In this document: positions 1-8,703 of the stretch, piece after piece | Position numbering within the stretch: position 1 is the first letter of the stretch | Layout: every line of letters starts with the position of its first letter | Assembly: GCA_023410675.1 (NCBI GenBank) | Contig: JAEYPM010000043.1 | Location: forward strand, 1 to 59,262 | From: Bacillota bacterium | Lineage (GTDB): Bacteria; Bacillota; Clostridia; Lachnospirales; Cellulosilyticaceae | Direction of reading: 5' to 3' | DNA: 59,262 nucleotides | The notes under the pieces: generated by a model | Database searches by the model: none | What the model was told of the DNA's origin: nothing | Seen by the model: only the letters and a program-made list of their open reading frames with translations | Position numbers and translations under genes: made by a program

Positions 1-36
1 CTCTCGCCACTTTTTTTCTTTTGATTCATCAGACAT
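1..36 (-). CDS. N-terminal 12 codons of a gene leaving the left edge
   Basis: Read on the minus strand, an ATG at 36-34 opens a frame coding for MSDESKEKKWRE before the window ends. A strong ribosome binding site, GGAGGTG, lies at 49-43 with a 6-nt spacer, which is why I accept it as a real start. The first residues are charged and hydrophilic, so there is no signal peptide. Nothing can be said about its product. It is divergent from the MpsC-family gene at 241, so the roughly 200 bases between them should hold both promoters. Confidence 0.6.
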   Translation of the reverse strand, partial: MSDESKEKKWRE

Positions 37-240
37 GAAAAACACCTCCATATTTTTTAGGTTATGAAGGTATTATTTCATAAAAATCTTTATATTCAAA
101 GGTGAGTAATTATTTTACGCTTACTGTGGTACACTAGGACATTATCATAAATGAATCATAGAAAAAAATTACATATATAAAATATGAGTTGACAGTGGAA
201 AAAAGATATGATATTTTATGTTTGTACAGGCGGTGATAAG

Positions 241-600
241 ATGACGAAAGGTCAGTTAGAGGCCAAAGTCAGTGAAATAGTGAGTAAGTTTGAGATTGAA
301 TATATGGGAAGAGGCCCTAAAACTATTAAGACATACATTATTAATGATATGATAGTTGTTAGATTAACGGGATTCCTAAGTCCTTCTGAGCAAAAATTAA
401 CTGATAATCCGCAAGGAATTGAGTTGTTCAAAAAAGTTCGTACTTCTTTATTTGAGGGTGGTAGAGGATATTTGGAAACATTGATAATGGATTTTATTGA
501 TGTAGCCATAATCAGCACTCACTCTGATATTAGCACAAAGACAGGCGAAAAAATAATTGTTATCACAGTAGATAAAAATCTAGAAGAATATACAAAATAA
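241..600 (+). CDS. MpsC / DUF2294 family protein
   Basis: A small soluble protein of 119 residues. The opening MTKGQLEAKVSE, then EYMGRGPK and the central 'IINDMIVVRLTGFLSPSEQ' are the hallmarks of the DUF2294 family, annotated in databases as 'Na-translocating system protein MpsC'. Its biochemical role is not established. The frame is open back to 208, but family members start at MTKGQ and a purine-rich GGCGGTGA precedes the ATG at 241, so I use that start. It stands alone between a divergent gene and a terminator at 652-689, so it is probably monocistronic. The family assignment is by recall of conserved sequence. Confidence 0.75.
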   Translation: MTKGQLEAKVSEIVSKFEIEYMGRGPKTIKTYIINDMIVVRLTGFLSPSEQKLTDNPQGIELFKKVRTSLFEGGRGYLETLIMDFIDVAIISTHSDISTKTGEKIIVITVDKNLEEYTK

Positions 601-651
601 AATAAGTAACGGAAGACAACACAAAGTGAAAGAATATTTCAAGTTGTAAGT

Positions 652-689
652 AAGCCGATATCCAAGTTTTTATGGATATCGGCTTTTTA
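652..689 (+). terminator. Rho-independent terminator after the MpsC-family gene
   Basis: A perfect 12-bp stem, arms 652-663 and 674-685, closes a 10-nt loop and runs into TTTTT. It separates the MpsC-family gene from purE. I considered a purine-type regulatory leader here, but see only this hairpin. Confidence 0.8.
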
Positions 690-708
690 TATTTTAAAGG
701 AGGTCAAT

Positions 709-1212
709 ATGGATAAAAAAGTAGCAGTAATTATGGGAAGTGATAGTGATTTGCCAGTAGTAAAAGGGGCTATTAATAGCTTGAAATTGTATGAAATACC
801 TGTTGAGGTACACGTAATGAGTGCACACAGAACACCAGAAATAGCTTGTGAGTTTGCAAAAAAAGCTAGAGAGAATGGATTTGGAGTTATTATTGCAGCA
901 GCAGGAATGGCAGCACATCTTGCCGGAGTACTTGCGGCTCACACGACACTGCCTGTAATAGGAATCCCTTGTAAAGGTGCTTCATTTGATGGACTTGATG
1001 CTTTGCTTTCAACTGTTCAGATGCCCAAAGGTATACCTGTTGCAACGGTAGCCGTAGATGGAGCGGAAAATGCTGGAACATTAGCGGCACAGATATTAGG
1101 AGTATATGACGAAAAGATTGCCAATAAACTAACAAAGACCAAGGAAAAAATGGCAAATGAAGTCAAAGAAAAAGATGAGAAACTTCAAGTTGAGATATGG
1201 TGGAAAATGTAA
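709..1212 (+). CDS. purE: N5-carboxyaminoimidazole ribonucleotide mutase PurE
   Basis: Class I PurE, 167 residues, which moves the carboxyl group of N5-CAIR to form CAIR in de novo purine synthesis. The N-terminus VAVIMGSDSDLPV is the phosphate-binding loop, SAHRTP at about residues 43-48 holds the active-site His, and the run 'GMAAHLAGVLAAHTTLPVIG' is the second diagnostic block. AAAGGAGG lies just upstream of the ATG. purC follows directly, and the two genes probably form one operon. The C-terminal 25 residues are Lys/Glu-rich and look like a poorly conserved tail. No other pur gene is visible. Confidence 0.97.
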   Translation: MDKKVAVIMGSDSDLPVVKGAINSLKLYEIPVEVHVMSAHRTPEIACEFAKKARENGFGVIIAAAGMAAHLAGVLAAHTTLPVIGIPCKGASFDGLDALLSTVQMPKGIPVATVAVDGAENAGTLAAQILGVYDEKIANKLTKTKEKMANEVKEKDEKLQVEIWWKM

Positions 1213-1230
1213 ATGAGAGGAGATAATAGG

Positions 1231-1968
1231 ATGAAAAATATAGTAAAAAATATAATAAAAACAGAACAACTTTATGAGGGAAAGGCAAAGAAAGTCTATG
1301 CAACAAATAATCCAGAACTCGTTATTGTTGACTACAAAGATGACGCCACTGCATTTAACGGAGAAAAAAGGGGAACAATTCATAACAAAGGAATAATTAA
1401 CAATCTTGTAACAAATCATATGATGCAGCTTCTTGAAAAAGAAGGAATTTCTACACATTTTGTAGAAGAAATTTCAGACAGAGAAACAGTTGTTAAGAAA
1501 GTTGATATTATTCCCTTGGAAGTAATTGTACGTAACATAGTAGCAGGTTCTCTTTCAAAAAGAGTAGGTAAACCGGAGGGGACAAAGTTAAATTCCACTA
1601 TTTTAGAATATTCTTATAAAGATGATGAGCTTGGCGATCCAATTGTAAATGATTATCATATTCTTTCTATGGGATGGGCAACCAAAGAAGAAATAGATAC
1701 ACTGGCAAAATATTCATTTATGATTAATGACTTTATGTCAGAATACTTTAAAGACTTAAATATCGAACTTATTGATTTTAAATTGGAGTTTGGAAAAACG
1801 GCAGATGGAACAATTGTACTTGCAGATGAAATTTCACCAGATACTTGCCGTTTCTGGGATACTGTAACAGGTGAAAAACTAGATAAGGATCGGTTTAGAA
1901 GAAATATGGGAGGGGAAGAAGATGCATACAATGAGATTATGAAGCGTCTGATGGGTAAAACAATATAG
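1231..1968 (+). CDS. purC: Phosphoribosylaminoimidazole-succinocarboxamide synthase PurC
   Basis: SAICAR synthetase of 245 residues joins CAIR, the product of PurE, to aspartate using ATP. Diagnostic segments are LYEGKAKKVY near the N-terminus, NGEKRGTI, IPLEVIVRNIVAGS, the DFKLEFG segment and the LADEISPDTCRFWD nucleotide/metal site. The frame is open from an ATG at 1213, but the AGGAG at 1217-1222 suits the ATG at 1231 with 8 nt spacing, so I start there. It begins 18 nt after purE ends and acts on its product, so cotranscription is very likely. Confidence 0.96.
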   Translation: MKNIVKNIIKTEQLYEGKAKKVYATNNPELVIVDYKDDATAFNGEKRGTIHNKGIINNLVTNHMMQLLEKEGISTHFVEEISDRETVVKKVDIIPLEVIVRNIVAGSLSKRVGKPEGTKLNSTILEYSYKDDELGDPIVNDYHILSMGWATKEEIDTLAKYSFMINDFMSEYFKDLNIELIDFKLEFGKTADGTIVLADEISPDTCRFWDTVTGEKLDKDRFRRNMGGEEDAYNEIMKRLMGKTI

Positions 1969-2032
1969 ATAATTTTATTGAAATTAAAGTAATCGAAATA
2001 CAAACAATAGACTAAGACTGAGAGGTATATGT

Positions 2033-3910
2033 ATGCAAGAATGTTTATATAATATGAACTTACCAGATTATGTAATTGAGATACTGAAAACTTCAAAGGG
2101 TGTTATTATTCCAAAAACTAGAGCGGAATTATTCGAACTTGCACTAGGTAATGAATCAAACACAATTTTTGATGTCAAGTATGAGATTAATGGAATAGGG
2201 AATGTGCTAGAGGCAACAGTTACTAAATGCAAGAATGGAGCAGTTGTAAACTACGTTGACGACTATATGAGAAGGCGTGACCCTGATTGCCTGCTAGTAG
2301 CAGATGATAAAGATACAGATAAACCCAAATATGAAGATGTGTATAATAAAGAATTCAAGACTGTAAGAATGGAAACCTTCGAATGGTTAACAAGTCAGGA
2401 ACTTATTTTCTTGCCTTTTAAAGCTGGAGGGATTGAATATGGATATGATTCAGTGTTGATTGCACCATCAAATGCTGGGTTCTTTGCTGCTGGCCTTGCA
2501 GATTTACAAGGTTTTTTAAATATCGATGATGTAGTAGGTACTTTCACTCCACGTGCTATCATATTTCTGGCACCGCCTTTTAGGCATACACATTTTGAAG
2601 GAAAACAGATTGTGCTTCATAATCGTTTAGAGTGCATACATGAAGTGTATTCGTATAATCTTTATCCAGGACCAAGTGCAAAAAAAGGAATTTATGGAGT
2701 ACTACTAAATATTGGAGAAGAAGAAGGCTGGATTACTGCCCATGCATCTACAGTAAAAGTAATTACTCCCTATGACAATGAAATTGTTATTATGCACGAA
2801 GGGGCTTCAGGTGGTGGAAAAAGTGAAATGATTGAAGATATTCATAAAGAGATGGATGGAAAAATCGTACTTGCAAAAAATAAAATTTCAGGTGAGAAAG
2901 AGTACATTGTACTAAATGAGACTTGTGAGTTACAACCTGTTACAGACGATATGGCACTATGCCATCCTAAAATGCAGAATGAAAGTAAGAAGCTGGTTGT
3001 CAAAGATGCAGAATCGGCATGGTTTTTGAGATTGGATAACATAACAAAGTACGGAACTTCACCACATTATGAAAAAATATTGACCCAACCTTCTGAGCCT
3101 CTTGTTTTTTTGAACATTGAAGCTGTTCCAAATGCAACTTGCTTGGTATGGGAGCATATTCTAGATAGTGATGGTAAACCGTGTCCAAATCCGCGGGTTA
3201 TTTTACCTAGAAGATTAGTTACAAAGGCTATAGATGAGCCGGTAGAGGTGGATGTAAGAAGTTTTGGTGTGCGTACTCCAACATGTACAAAAGAACATCC
3301 ATCGTATGGAATTATGGGAATTTTTCATGTGCTACCACCAGCGTTGGCATGGTTATGGCGTTTGGTAGCACCCAGAGGATTTAATAATCCAAGTATTATT
3401 GATAAAGCAGAGATGTCAAGCGAAGGAGTAGGATCATATTGGCCATTTGCAACAGGAAAAATGGTAATCCAAGCAAATCTTATGCTTGAGCAGATTATGA
3501 ATTCAAGCAATACAAGATATGTACTAATTCCAAACCAGCATATTGGTGCCTATGAAGTAAGCTTTATGCCACAGTGGATTGCAAGAGAGTATATTGCACG
3601 CAGAGGTAGTGCAAAATTCAAACCAGAACATTTAGTGGAGGCTAGATGCTCCCTTTTAGGATTTGGTCTTGAATCGCTAAAAATTGACGGTCAGTATATA
3701 AGAAAAGCTTTTCTTCAACCTGAAACCCAGAAAGAAGTAGGGTTAGAAGGATATGATGCAGGTGCAAAAATATTGAACGACTTTTTTTCACAAGAACTGA
3801 AAAAATATAATATAGAACAGCTAAACCCATTGGGCAGACAAATTATCAATTTGTTCTATAATAATGCAACTGTTGAGCAGTATATGAAATTAATGCCAAT
3901 GAGATATTGA
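2033..3910 (+). CDS. DUF4914 family protein with a PEPCK/HPr-kinase-like P-loop
   Basis: A large soluble protein of 625 residues that I recognise as DUF4914-like; its reaction is unknown. At about residues 256-266 it carries HEGASGGGKSEM, a Walker-A-type loop (GxxGxGKS) of the sort found in PEP carboxykinase and HPr kinase/phosphorylase, preceded by a beta strand. This suggests that it binds a nucleotide and phosphorylates something; that is inference. SD GAGAGGTA precedes the ATG at 2033. A permease gene begins 12 nt downstream, so transporter and putative kinase are probably co-expressed. No membrane segment or signal peptide is seen. Confidence 0.7.
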   Translation: MQECLYNMNLPDYVIEILKTSKGVIIPKTRAELFELALGNESNTIFDVKYEINGIGNVLEATVTKCKNGAVVNYVDDYMRRRDPDCLLVADDKDTDKPKYEDVYNKEFKTVRMETFEWLTSQELIFLPFKAGGIEYGYDSVLIAPSNAGFFAAGLADLQGFLNIDDVVGTFTPRAIIFLAPPFRHTHFEGKQIVLHNRLECIHEVYSYNLYPGPSAKKGIYGVLLNIGEEEGWITAHASTVKVITPYDNEIVIMHEGASGGGKSEMIEDIHKEMDGKIVLAKNKISGEKEYIVLNETCELQPVTDDMALCHPKMQNESKKLVVKDAESAWFLRLDNITKYGTSPHYEKILTQPSEPLVFLNIEAVPNATCLVWEHILDSDGKPCPNPRVILPRRLVTKAIDEPVEVDVRSFGVRTPTCTKEHPSYGIMGIFHVLPPALAWLWRLVAPRGFNNPSIIDKAEMSSEGVGSYWPFATGKMVIQANLMLEQIMNSSNTRYVLIPNQHIGAYEVSFMPQWIAREYIARRGSAKFKPEHLVEARCSLLGFGLESLKIDGQYIRKAFLQPETQKEVGLEGYDAGAKILNDFFSQELKKYNIEQLNPLGRQIINLFYNNATVEQYMKLMPMRY

Positions 3911-3922
3911 TGAGAGTATATT

Positions 3923-5137
3923 ATGGTTAATAAAATTAAGAACTTAGACATTAGCTATAAAGACTTTATACCAGCTCTGTCAGGCCTTATTGGGAAAATT
4001 GCACTGGTTTCTTCATTTGCATTAGTATGGGCTCAGGAGCTTTCTATCACTAATCCTAATTTTGTTTTGGAGAATATAAGAATTGAGATTCTGATAGGAA
4101 GTATTATTACATTGCTTGTCTCTTTATGGAAATCGGATATAGCCCCTGCAGGGACATTGGCACCACTAGTTGTACTTATTCCTGTCATGTCTTCATTTGG
4201 TGTACATCCACTCATATTGGGAATTACAGTTGGTTTTTTTGGGATTCTAGCAGTAAGAAGCGGACTATTTAAGTACTTACTCAATTTGTCAGGGTTTACA
4301 TGCAAGACAAGCATTACGTTTGCTTTTGGAATCTCTGGTATATGGATGTCAGTTGAAAAAATGTATATTTTTTTCAGCCAAGAGAAACATACATTTTGGA
4401 CAATGTTAATAGTTCTCATGATAATTTATTTCATATTATTTTATTTAAAAAAAATTTGGTTGGTAATACCAATTGTATCCATAGTTGCTTTTCTAATTCC
4501 AAATGTAGTTGGTATGGGGTATGTAATAACATCAGTAAATTTGAATCTAAATTTGAACCCATTATATTGGTGGAATGACATGTGGGGAATTGGATTTGGA
4601 CTTAATGGAATGACAATTTTAAAGACAATACCATTTGCTTTTTTCGTAATACTGTTATGGGCTATTGATACATTGTCTATTCAAGCAATCAGAGAAAATA
4701 GTTATGAAAAAGAGGAAATAAAAGAACAATTTGATGTTGTTCAATCATTTTCAGTTGTTGTAGTAAGAAATATTATAGGATCTTTCTTAGGAGGGGCTCA
4801 GACGGGATCTCTTTGGAGAAGTTTTTTAATACCGCTTTACATGGTCAAGCGCCCGATGAGGAACTGTGCAATCTTGCTTGGTGTACTGGGTGTGATTGCC
4901 AGCCTTACAATAATTCCTATTCAAATTTTGTCATACACTCCATTGGTATGGTCGGTGCTATTATTTGGAGTATTTATGCCATTTACAGTAATAGCAGTGA
5001 CTAATATTTATAATGAAAAGATATTCATCAAAAAAATATTTATACTAATTTTTGGTATTATTGGAGTTTTTATAAGCCCAATTCTAACATGGATAGCTTC
5101 AGTGCTTTATGAAAAATTAGAGAGACGAAGAATGTAA
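3923..5137 (+). CDS. Polytopic permease, NCS2/SulP-like (possibly DUF3360)
   Basis: A protein of 404 residues with about 10-12 hydrophobic segments, no signal peptide and no soluble domain. The glycine-rich 'APAGTLAPLVVLIPVM' helix, the re-entrant-like segment around 'RSGLFKYLLNLSGF' and the 'RNIIGSFLGGAQTGSLWRSF' segment recall the UraA/SulP fold of anion and nucleobase permeases. I cannot name the substrate. It starts 12 nt after the DUF4914 gene, which suggests a substrate that the P-loop partner then processes. DUF3360 is a family of similar proteins, but I hold that label loosely. Confidence 0.6.
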   Translation: MVNKIKNLDISYKDFIPALSGLIGKIALVSSFALVWAQELSITNPNFVLENIRIEILIGSIITLLVSLWKSDIAPAGTLAPLVVLIPVMSSFGVHPLILGITVGFFGILAVRSGLFKYLLNLSGFTCKTSITFAFGISGIWMSVEKMYIFFSQEKHTFWTMLIVLMIIYFILFYLKKIWLVIPIVSIVAFLIPNVVGMGYVITSVNLNLNLNPLYWWNDMWGIGFGLNGMTILKTIPFAFFVILLWAIDTLSIQAIRENSYEKEEIKEQFDVVQSFSVVVVRNIIGSFLGGAQTGSLWRSFLIPLYMVKRPMRNCAILLGVLGVIASLTIIPIQILSYTPLVWSVLLFGVFMPFTVIAVTNIYNEKIFIKKIFILIFGIIGVFISPILTWIASVLYEKLERRRM

Positions 5138-5144
5138 TAAGGAT

Positions 5145-5456
5145 GTGCCAGAATTGGGAAAGGAAGTGATTTTACCTTTTGATGTAAAAGCAATTATTGA
5201 AGGGCAGTTGGACGATTTTGCTCATAAAACCGTACGTCAGCTCAATGAATATGGATTTGATATTGATTATTTAAATATCATCTATGTGGGTGGAGGACCT
5301 ACAATTATGAGGAAATATGCACCAGACAGAGCCAATGTATCTTATCGGGAAGATGTTAGGCTAAATGCCAGAGGATATGAATTGATTGCAAAATCCGAGT
5401 TGAATCGGAGTTACGTTGTGCAGAGGGTAAAAGATGGATATCGAGCCAGTTTTTGA
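5145..5456 (+). pseudogene. C-terminal relic of a ParM/StbA actin-like ATPase
   Basis: The 103-residue frame ends with 'DYLNIIYVGGGPTIMRKYAP' followed by 'REDVRLNARGYELIAKS', which matches the last part of ParM/StbA-type actin-like proteins: the glycine-rich phosphate-2 region, then the conserved 'N..G' helix. Normal ParM proteins are about 300-350 residues, so the first two thirds, including phosphate-1, are missing. The only start is a GTG immediately after the permease stop, without a good SD. This is a truncated remnant, probably of a plasmid or integrated element, fused by deletion to the permease gene's end. Confidence 0.65.
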
Positions 5457-5510
5457 TTCAATGAGAATAATTTAGAATATATAAAAATTTATCAAATATT
5501 CCAAGAGCTT

Positions 5511-5669
5511 ATGAAATTAGGTAAATACTGCAGTGAGTCCGATTTGTATGGGGCGGCGGTTGCTAGTCTTTACCAGGAAAAACAAGGAAATGGCATAGCA
5601 GATGAACGTAAAGCAGAATTACAGGAATGTGCCAAAATGTCAGCGAATAAAGTAAGAAAAATTGTTTAA
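5511..5669 (+). CDS. Small ORF after the ParM relic, unknown
   Basis: An open frame of 52 codons starts at ATG 5511 and ends TAA at 5669. The product is hydrophilic and helix-prone (KLGKYCSESDLYG... ...NKVRKIV) with no motif I recognise. The SD is weak. It lies 54 nt behind the ParM fragment, so it could be a remnant of the same element. The rest of the stretch to 5826 holds only the short repeated motif next to the intron. Confidence 0.3.
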   Translation: MKLGKYCSESDLYGAAVASLYQEKQGNGIADERKAELQECAKMSANKVRKIV

Positions 5670-5801
5670 AAGATTGTCAATATTTAAATAGTTGATTTAA
5701 TAACCTCTGCAATTTCAAACTGGTTTCTCAAGCATGATAAAAGCATAGATACGTTTAGGGATGATGCCAGTAAACTTCTTATGAAACATTTTACTACAAT
5801 T

Positions 5802-5828
5802 CATGTTGAGACGGTAGTATTGATGTGT
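5802..5828 (+). repeat. Repeated motif (copy A) at the 5' exon of the group II intron
   Basis: The segment CATGTTGAGACGGTAGTATT and the following GATGT resembles two other places in the window, 13802-13827 (copy B) and 15881-15900 (copy C). Copies A and B share TATTGATGT, while A and C share GTTGAGACGGTAGT. The group II intron begins at or next to its end. I interpret all three as pieces of one decayed mobile element. Confidence 0.5.
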
Positions 5829-6330
5829 GCGTCCAGCGAAGCTGGCAAATGCTAACAGGTGAAAGTCCTGTAGTGGTAAAGGTAGGGAAGCCACTTAGTC
5901 AGTAACCAGCGTATGGAGTAATTCATACGTTGAAGCGTTACGGAATGTTCCTAAGGGAGCAGACAAACTGACGGGTCGTAACATAAAGTGAATACTGCCG
6001 CACCGTTATTGACATCCCGATTATGGGACAACAGAGAGCCGAGCTGCGACATCAACAGCGAAGGCGGAAGACGGCATGAAGAACCCTAATTGCAATGCCT
6101 AAGAACTCTGCGGTGTAGAGGTAGCGACACGTCAGGAAAGTATTTGTCGGAACTGGAGAGAACCTACTTTGCACGACTATTAGTCGTAAAGAGAATGCAT
6201 ATAAACTTAAGTGAAATTGCAATTCTGCAAAGAGGTAGTCAGAAGTGCCCATAGTACCAATGATTATACAGACAACAAAACTGTATATAGGAAAGGGGCA
6301 CAACTTTATTCATGTCTATTAAGGAGGTAG

Positions 6331-7635
6331 GTGCTGGTGATTGCAGAGAATGCTATTAACACCCATGAAAAAGTACGAAACTTCCAAAACAGACTATACC
6401 TTACAGCCAAGGCTGACCGAAAGAGAAAGTTCTATGCAATGTATGACAAGATTTACCGTAAGGATATCTTGGAAGAAGCATGGACACGAGTAAAAAGAAA
6501 TGGAGGGGCAGGCGGTATTGATAAAGTTAGCATTTTAGACGTGAAAGCGTACGGCGAAGAAAAACTGCTGGACGAAATAGCGGAAGAACTGCGGACAGAG
6601 AAATATCGGTGCAAACCTGTCAGACGAACCTATGTTCCAAAGGCAGATGGCAGAAAAAGAGCATTAGGAATACCTACAATAAAGGACAGAATTGTACAAA
6701 TGGCGGCTAAGATAGTAATTGAGCCTGTATTTGAAGCGGATTTTCAGCCTTGTTCGTATGGATTCCGACCGAAACGAAGTGCGTTACAAGCAATGGACAG
6801 GATATTTGAAGTTGCTGACAAGGATGGTGCATTATGGGTAATAGATGCTGATATAAAGGATTATTTCGGCAGTATAAACCATGACAAACTGCTATTGTTG
6901 GTAGAACAGAGAATAACTGACCGCAAAGTTCTAAAACTGATAAAAAGCTGGTTAAAAGTAGGAGTAATGGATGGAGGACAATATAGCGAAAGCACAGTTG
7001 GTGCACCACAGGGTGGTGTTATATCACCACTCTTATCCAACATATACTTAAATTACTTTGATATATTTTGGAACAAGGGATGTGGACACTTGGGCGAGCT
7101 TGTACGATACGCAGATGATTTTGTGATATTGTGCAAGAGAAAAGCACAAGCCGAAGAAGCCTTAAAAACGGTGAAAGGGATTATGAATAAGCTGGAACTG
7201 ACATTACACAGTGAGAAAACAAGGCTTGTTGATATGTATTTTGGAAAAGACAGCTTTGACTTTCTTGGCTTCAACAATCGGTTTCAAAGGTTCAGAAACA
7301 AAAGCTGGAAGTGGTACTGGACATTACAGCAAGTTCCGTCCAAAAAGGCTATGAAGAAAATGAGGGCCAACATCAAAGAGGTTTTTGCCAGTCCTAGCAA
7401 ACTGCTATTAAGCATGGAAGAAATGGTTAAATTGCTCAATCCTAAAATTATTGGCATGAGAAACTATTATGCGAGGAGATTTTCAAGACCATGGTTATGG
7501 AAGATAGAGAAATATATAAATTTCAAATTTACTAGGTGTTACAATCGGAAGAAACAACGTAACTACAAGCTAGGGAATGCTGCAAAAGTCAAGGAATTAA
7601 CCTTAAAAGCTGGTCTAGCAAGTATTTGCGTCTGA
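6331..7635 (+). CDS. ltrA: Group II intron reverse transcriptase/maturase
   Basis: A 434-residue intron-encoded protein that aids splicing and reverse transcribes the intron during homing. Visible RT blocks are the N-terminal GGAGGIDKVSI, LGIPTIKDRIVQMAAKIVIE, SYGFRPKRSALQAM, the catalytic RYADDFVIL (YADD), and the QGGVISPLLSNIYL block. The maturase (X) domain follows, ending in 'RNYYARRFSRPWLWKIE'. There is no C-terminal HNH endonuclease, so homing would not rely on second-strand cleavage by this protein. AAGGAGG at 6321-6327 could serve GTG 6331 or, with better spacing, GTG 6337. The reading frame is uninterrupted. Confidence 0.93.
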   Translation: MLVIAENAINTHEKVRNFQNRLYLTAKADRKRKFYAMYDKIYRKDILEEAWTRVKRNGGAGGIDKVSILDVKAYGEEKLLDEIAEELRTEKYRCKPVRRTYVPKADGRKRALGIPTIKDRIVQMAAKIVIEPVFEADFQPCSYGFRPKRSALQAMDRIFEVADKDGALWVIDADIKDYFGSINHDKLLLLVEQRITDRKVLKLIKSWLKVGVMDGGQYSESTVGAPQGGVISPLLSNIYLNYFDIFWNKGCGHLGELVRYADDFVILCKRKAQAEEALKTVKGIMNKLELTLHSEKTRLVDMYFGKDSFDFLGFNNRFQRFRNKSWKWYWTLQQVPSKKAMKKMRANIKEVFASPSKLLLSMEEMVKLLNPKIIGMRNYYARRFSRPWLWKIEKYINFKFTRCYNRKKQRNYKLGNAAKVKELTLKAGLASICV

Positions 7636-7659
7636 ATGCTGAAGGAAGAAGAATATCGG

Positions 7660-7693
7660 AAAGCCGTATGCGGGAAAACCGCACGTACGGTTT
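7660..7693 (+). ncRNA. Group II intron domain V catalytic hairpin
   Basis: A 34-nt hairpin carries the AGC catalytic triad near its base (AAAGCCGTATGCGG), a GAAA tetraloop-type tip, and the returning arm CCGCACGTACGGTTT. This is the most conserved part of group II introns and fixes the identity of the element. Confidence 0.9.
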
Positions 7694-7781
7694 GATGTAG
7701 GGGGCGGTGGTAAACCCACTGCTCTACTCTATCGCGGGTTGAAAAATAAGAGTATAAAAGTGCTTTGAAACAAAGGGATTT

Positions 7782-7830
7782 CCGTGATTTGGAACTCATA
7801 TTCAATCTGGGTTCTAGGTCACGGTATTTT
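7782..7830. terminator. Hairpin with T-run between intron and IS
   Basis: Arms at 7782-7796 and 7810-7824 pair over 15 positions (CCGTGA/TCACGG core, with several G-U pairs), followed by TATTTTTT. It looks like an intrinsic terminator left in the 3' exon region. The gene it once served is not recognisable. Confidence 0.5.
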
Positions 7831-7873
7831 TTATTGAAAAAACATGGATTGTCAACACTTTTTTGTACAACAT

Positions 7874-8662
7874 TTATTCGGTCATTTTTGCTAATCGATA
7901 TTCTACTGGGGTCATATAATTAAGAGCACCATGAATGCACCTATTGTTATACCACAATACATAACTTTTTAATTCTTTCTTTAATTCTTCTAATTTACGG
8001 AAAATTCTATTGGATGAAAATTCTGTTTTTATAATTTTATATCCAGCTTCAGCAACTGCATTATCAAATGGGAAGCCTTTATTACTTAAGGAGCACTTTA
8101 TATTGAAAGCTTTTAACACTTCATCTATTATCTTGTTCTTAAATTCATTCCCCCTGTCTGTATGGAATATTTTCACCTTAGTTAAATTTATATTAGTGCT
8201 CATAAATGCTTCATAAACTAACTTAGCATTCTTTTTAGCACCTGCTGAACAACCTACTATTTCTCTATTAAAGAGGTTAATTAATAAACATATATAATGC
8301 CATTTTCCAGCAACAATTACATATGTAAGATTGCTTACTACTATCTCTAAATCGCCTCTATCATTAAATTCCCTGTTTACTATGTTTGATATTTTTTCCT
8401 CATTACAGCTAACTTTATGAACTTTGTATTGCTTTACAGTGTAATTAGAAATTAATCTGTATTTGTCCATTATTCTTCTTATTTTTCTTCTTGAGGCGAT
8501 TAGATTTTGCTTTTTTAACTCTATCTTTATCTTTCTTGAACCATAATTATTCTTACTTTCTCTAAAGATTGATATAACAGCATTTTCAAGCTTAGTATTA
8601 CAAACCCTAAATTTTTTCTTATAATATACCAAGCTTCTTGGTATATTTAATACCCTACACAT
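7874..8662 (-). CDS. IS3-family transposase OrfB, probably catalytically dead
   Basis: An rve-type integrase core of 262 residues from the ATG; the frame extends upstream to about 8707 and would be joined to OrfA by -1 frameshifting near the end of OrfA (CGAAAATAG). An HTH_21-like N-terminus (NYGSRKIKIELKK) precedes the catalytic domain. FHTDRGNEF supplies the second Asp and NAVAEAGY the Glu. The first catalytic Asp, expected in 'SDLTYV', reads as Asn (VSNLTYV), and the usual DLFNRE also reads NLFNRE. Two D-to-N changes suggest loss of activity; family knowledge is the basis for the expected residues. Confidence 0.88.
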   Translation of the reverse strand: MCRVLNIPRSLVYYKKKFRVCNTKLENAVISIFRESKNNYGSRKIKIELKKQNLIASRRKIRRIMDKYRLISNYTVKQYKVHKVSCNEEKISNIVNREFNDRGDLEIVVSNLTYVIVAGKWHYICLLINLFNREIVGCSAGAKKNAKLVYEAFMSTNINLTKVKIFHTDRGNEFKNKIIDEVLKAFNIKCSLSNKGFPFDNAVAEAGYKIIKTEFSSNRIFRKLEELKKELKSYVLWYNNRCIHGALNYMTPVEYRLAKMTE

Positions 8663-8703
8663 TGCACTGATACTGTACTTTTCTTTATTTGCTAATATTA
8701 TTT

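Larger units (their letters stand above)
5827..7732 (+). mobile_element. Group II intron with reverse transcriptase/maturase
   Basis: The element starts with GTGCGTCC, which fits the GTGYG consensus of group II intron 5' ends; 5825 is a possible alternative start because the sequence reads GTGTGCG. A long structured region (domains I-III) precedes the ORF, which sits in domain IV. Domain V is plain at 7660-7693, and a domain VI-like hairpin with an unpaired-A stretch leads to ...CTACTCTAT at 7732, which fits the AY 3' end. Total length is about 1.9 kb. All parts look intact, so it may still splice. The intron lies outside any recognisable host gene, beside relic mobile DNA. Confidence 0.88.

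Noticed and set aside
252..518. Antisense frame opposite the MpsC-family gene
   Set aside because: No SD, no motif, and composition of a shadow frame of the real gene.
600..708. Purine riboswitch before purE
   Set aside because: Only a simple terminator hairpin is present; the conserved junction sequences of the purine aptamer are absent.
6331..7635. Reverse transcriptase as a retron or diversity-generating retroelement
   Set aside because: Domain V, a GTGCG 5' end and the maturase X domain make it a group II intron; no msr/msd or template/variable repeat is visible.
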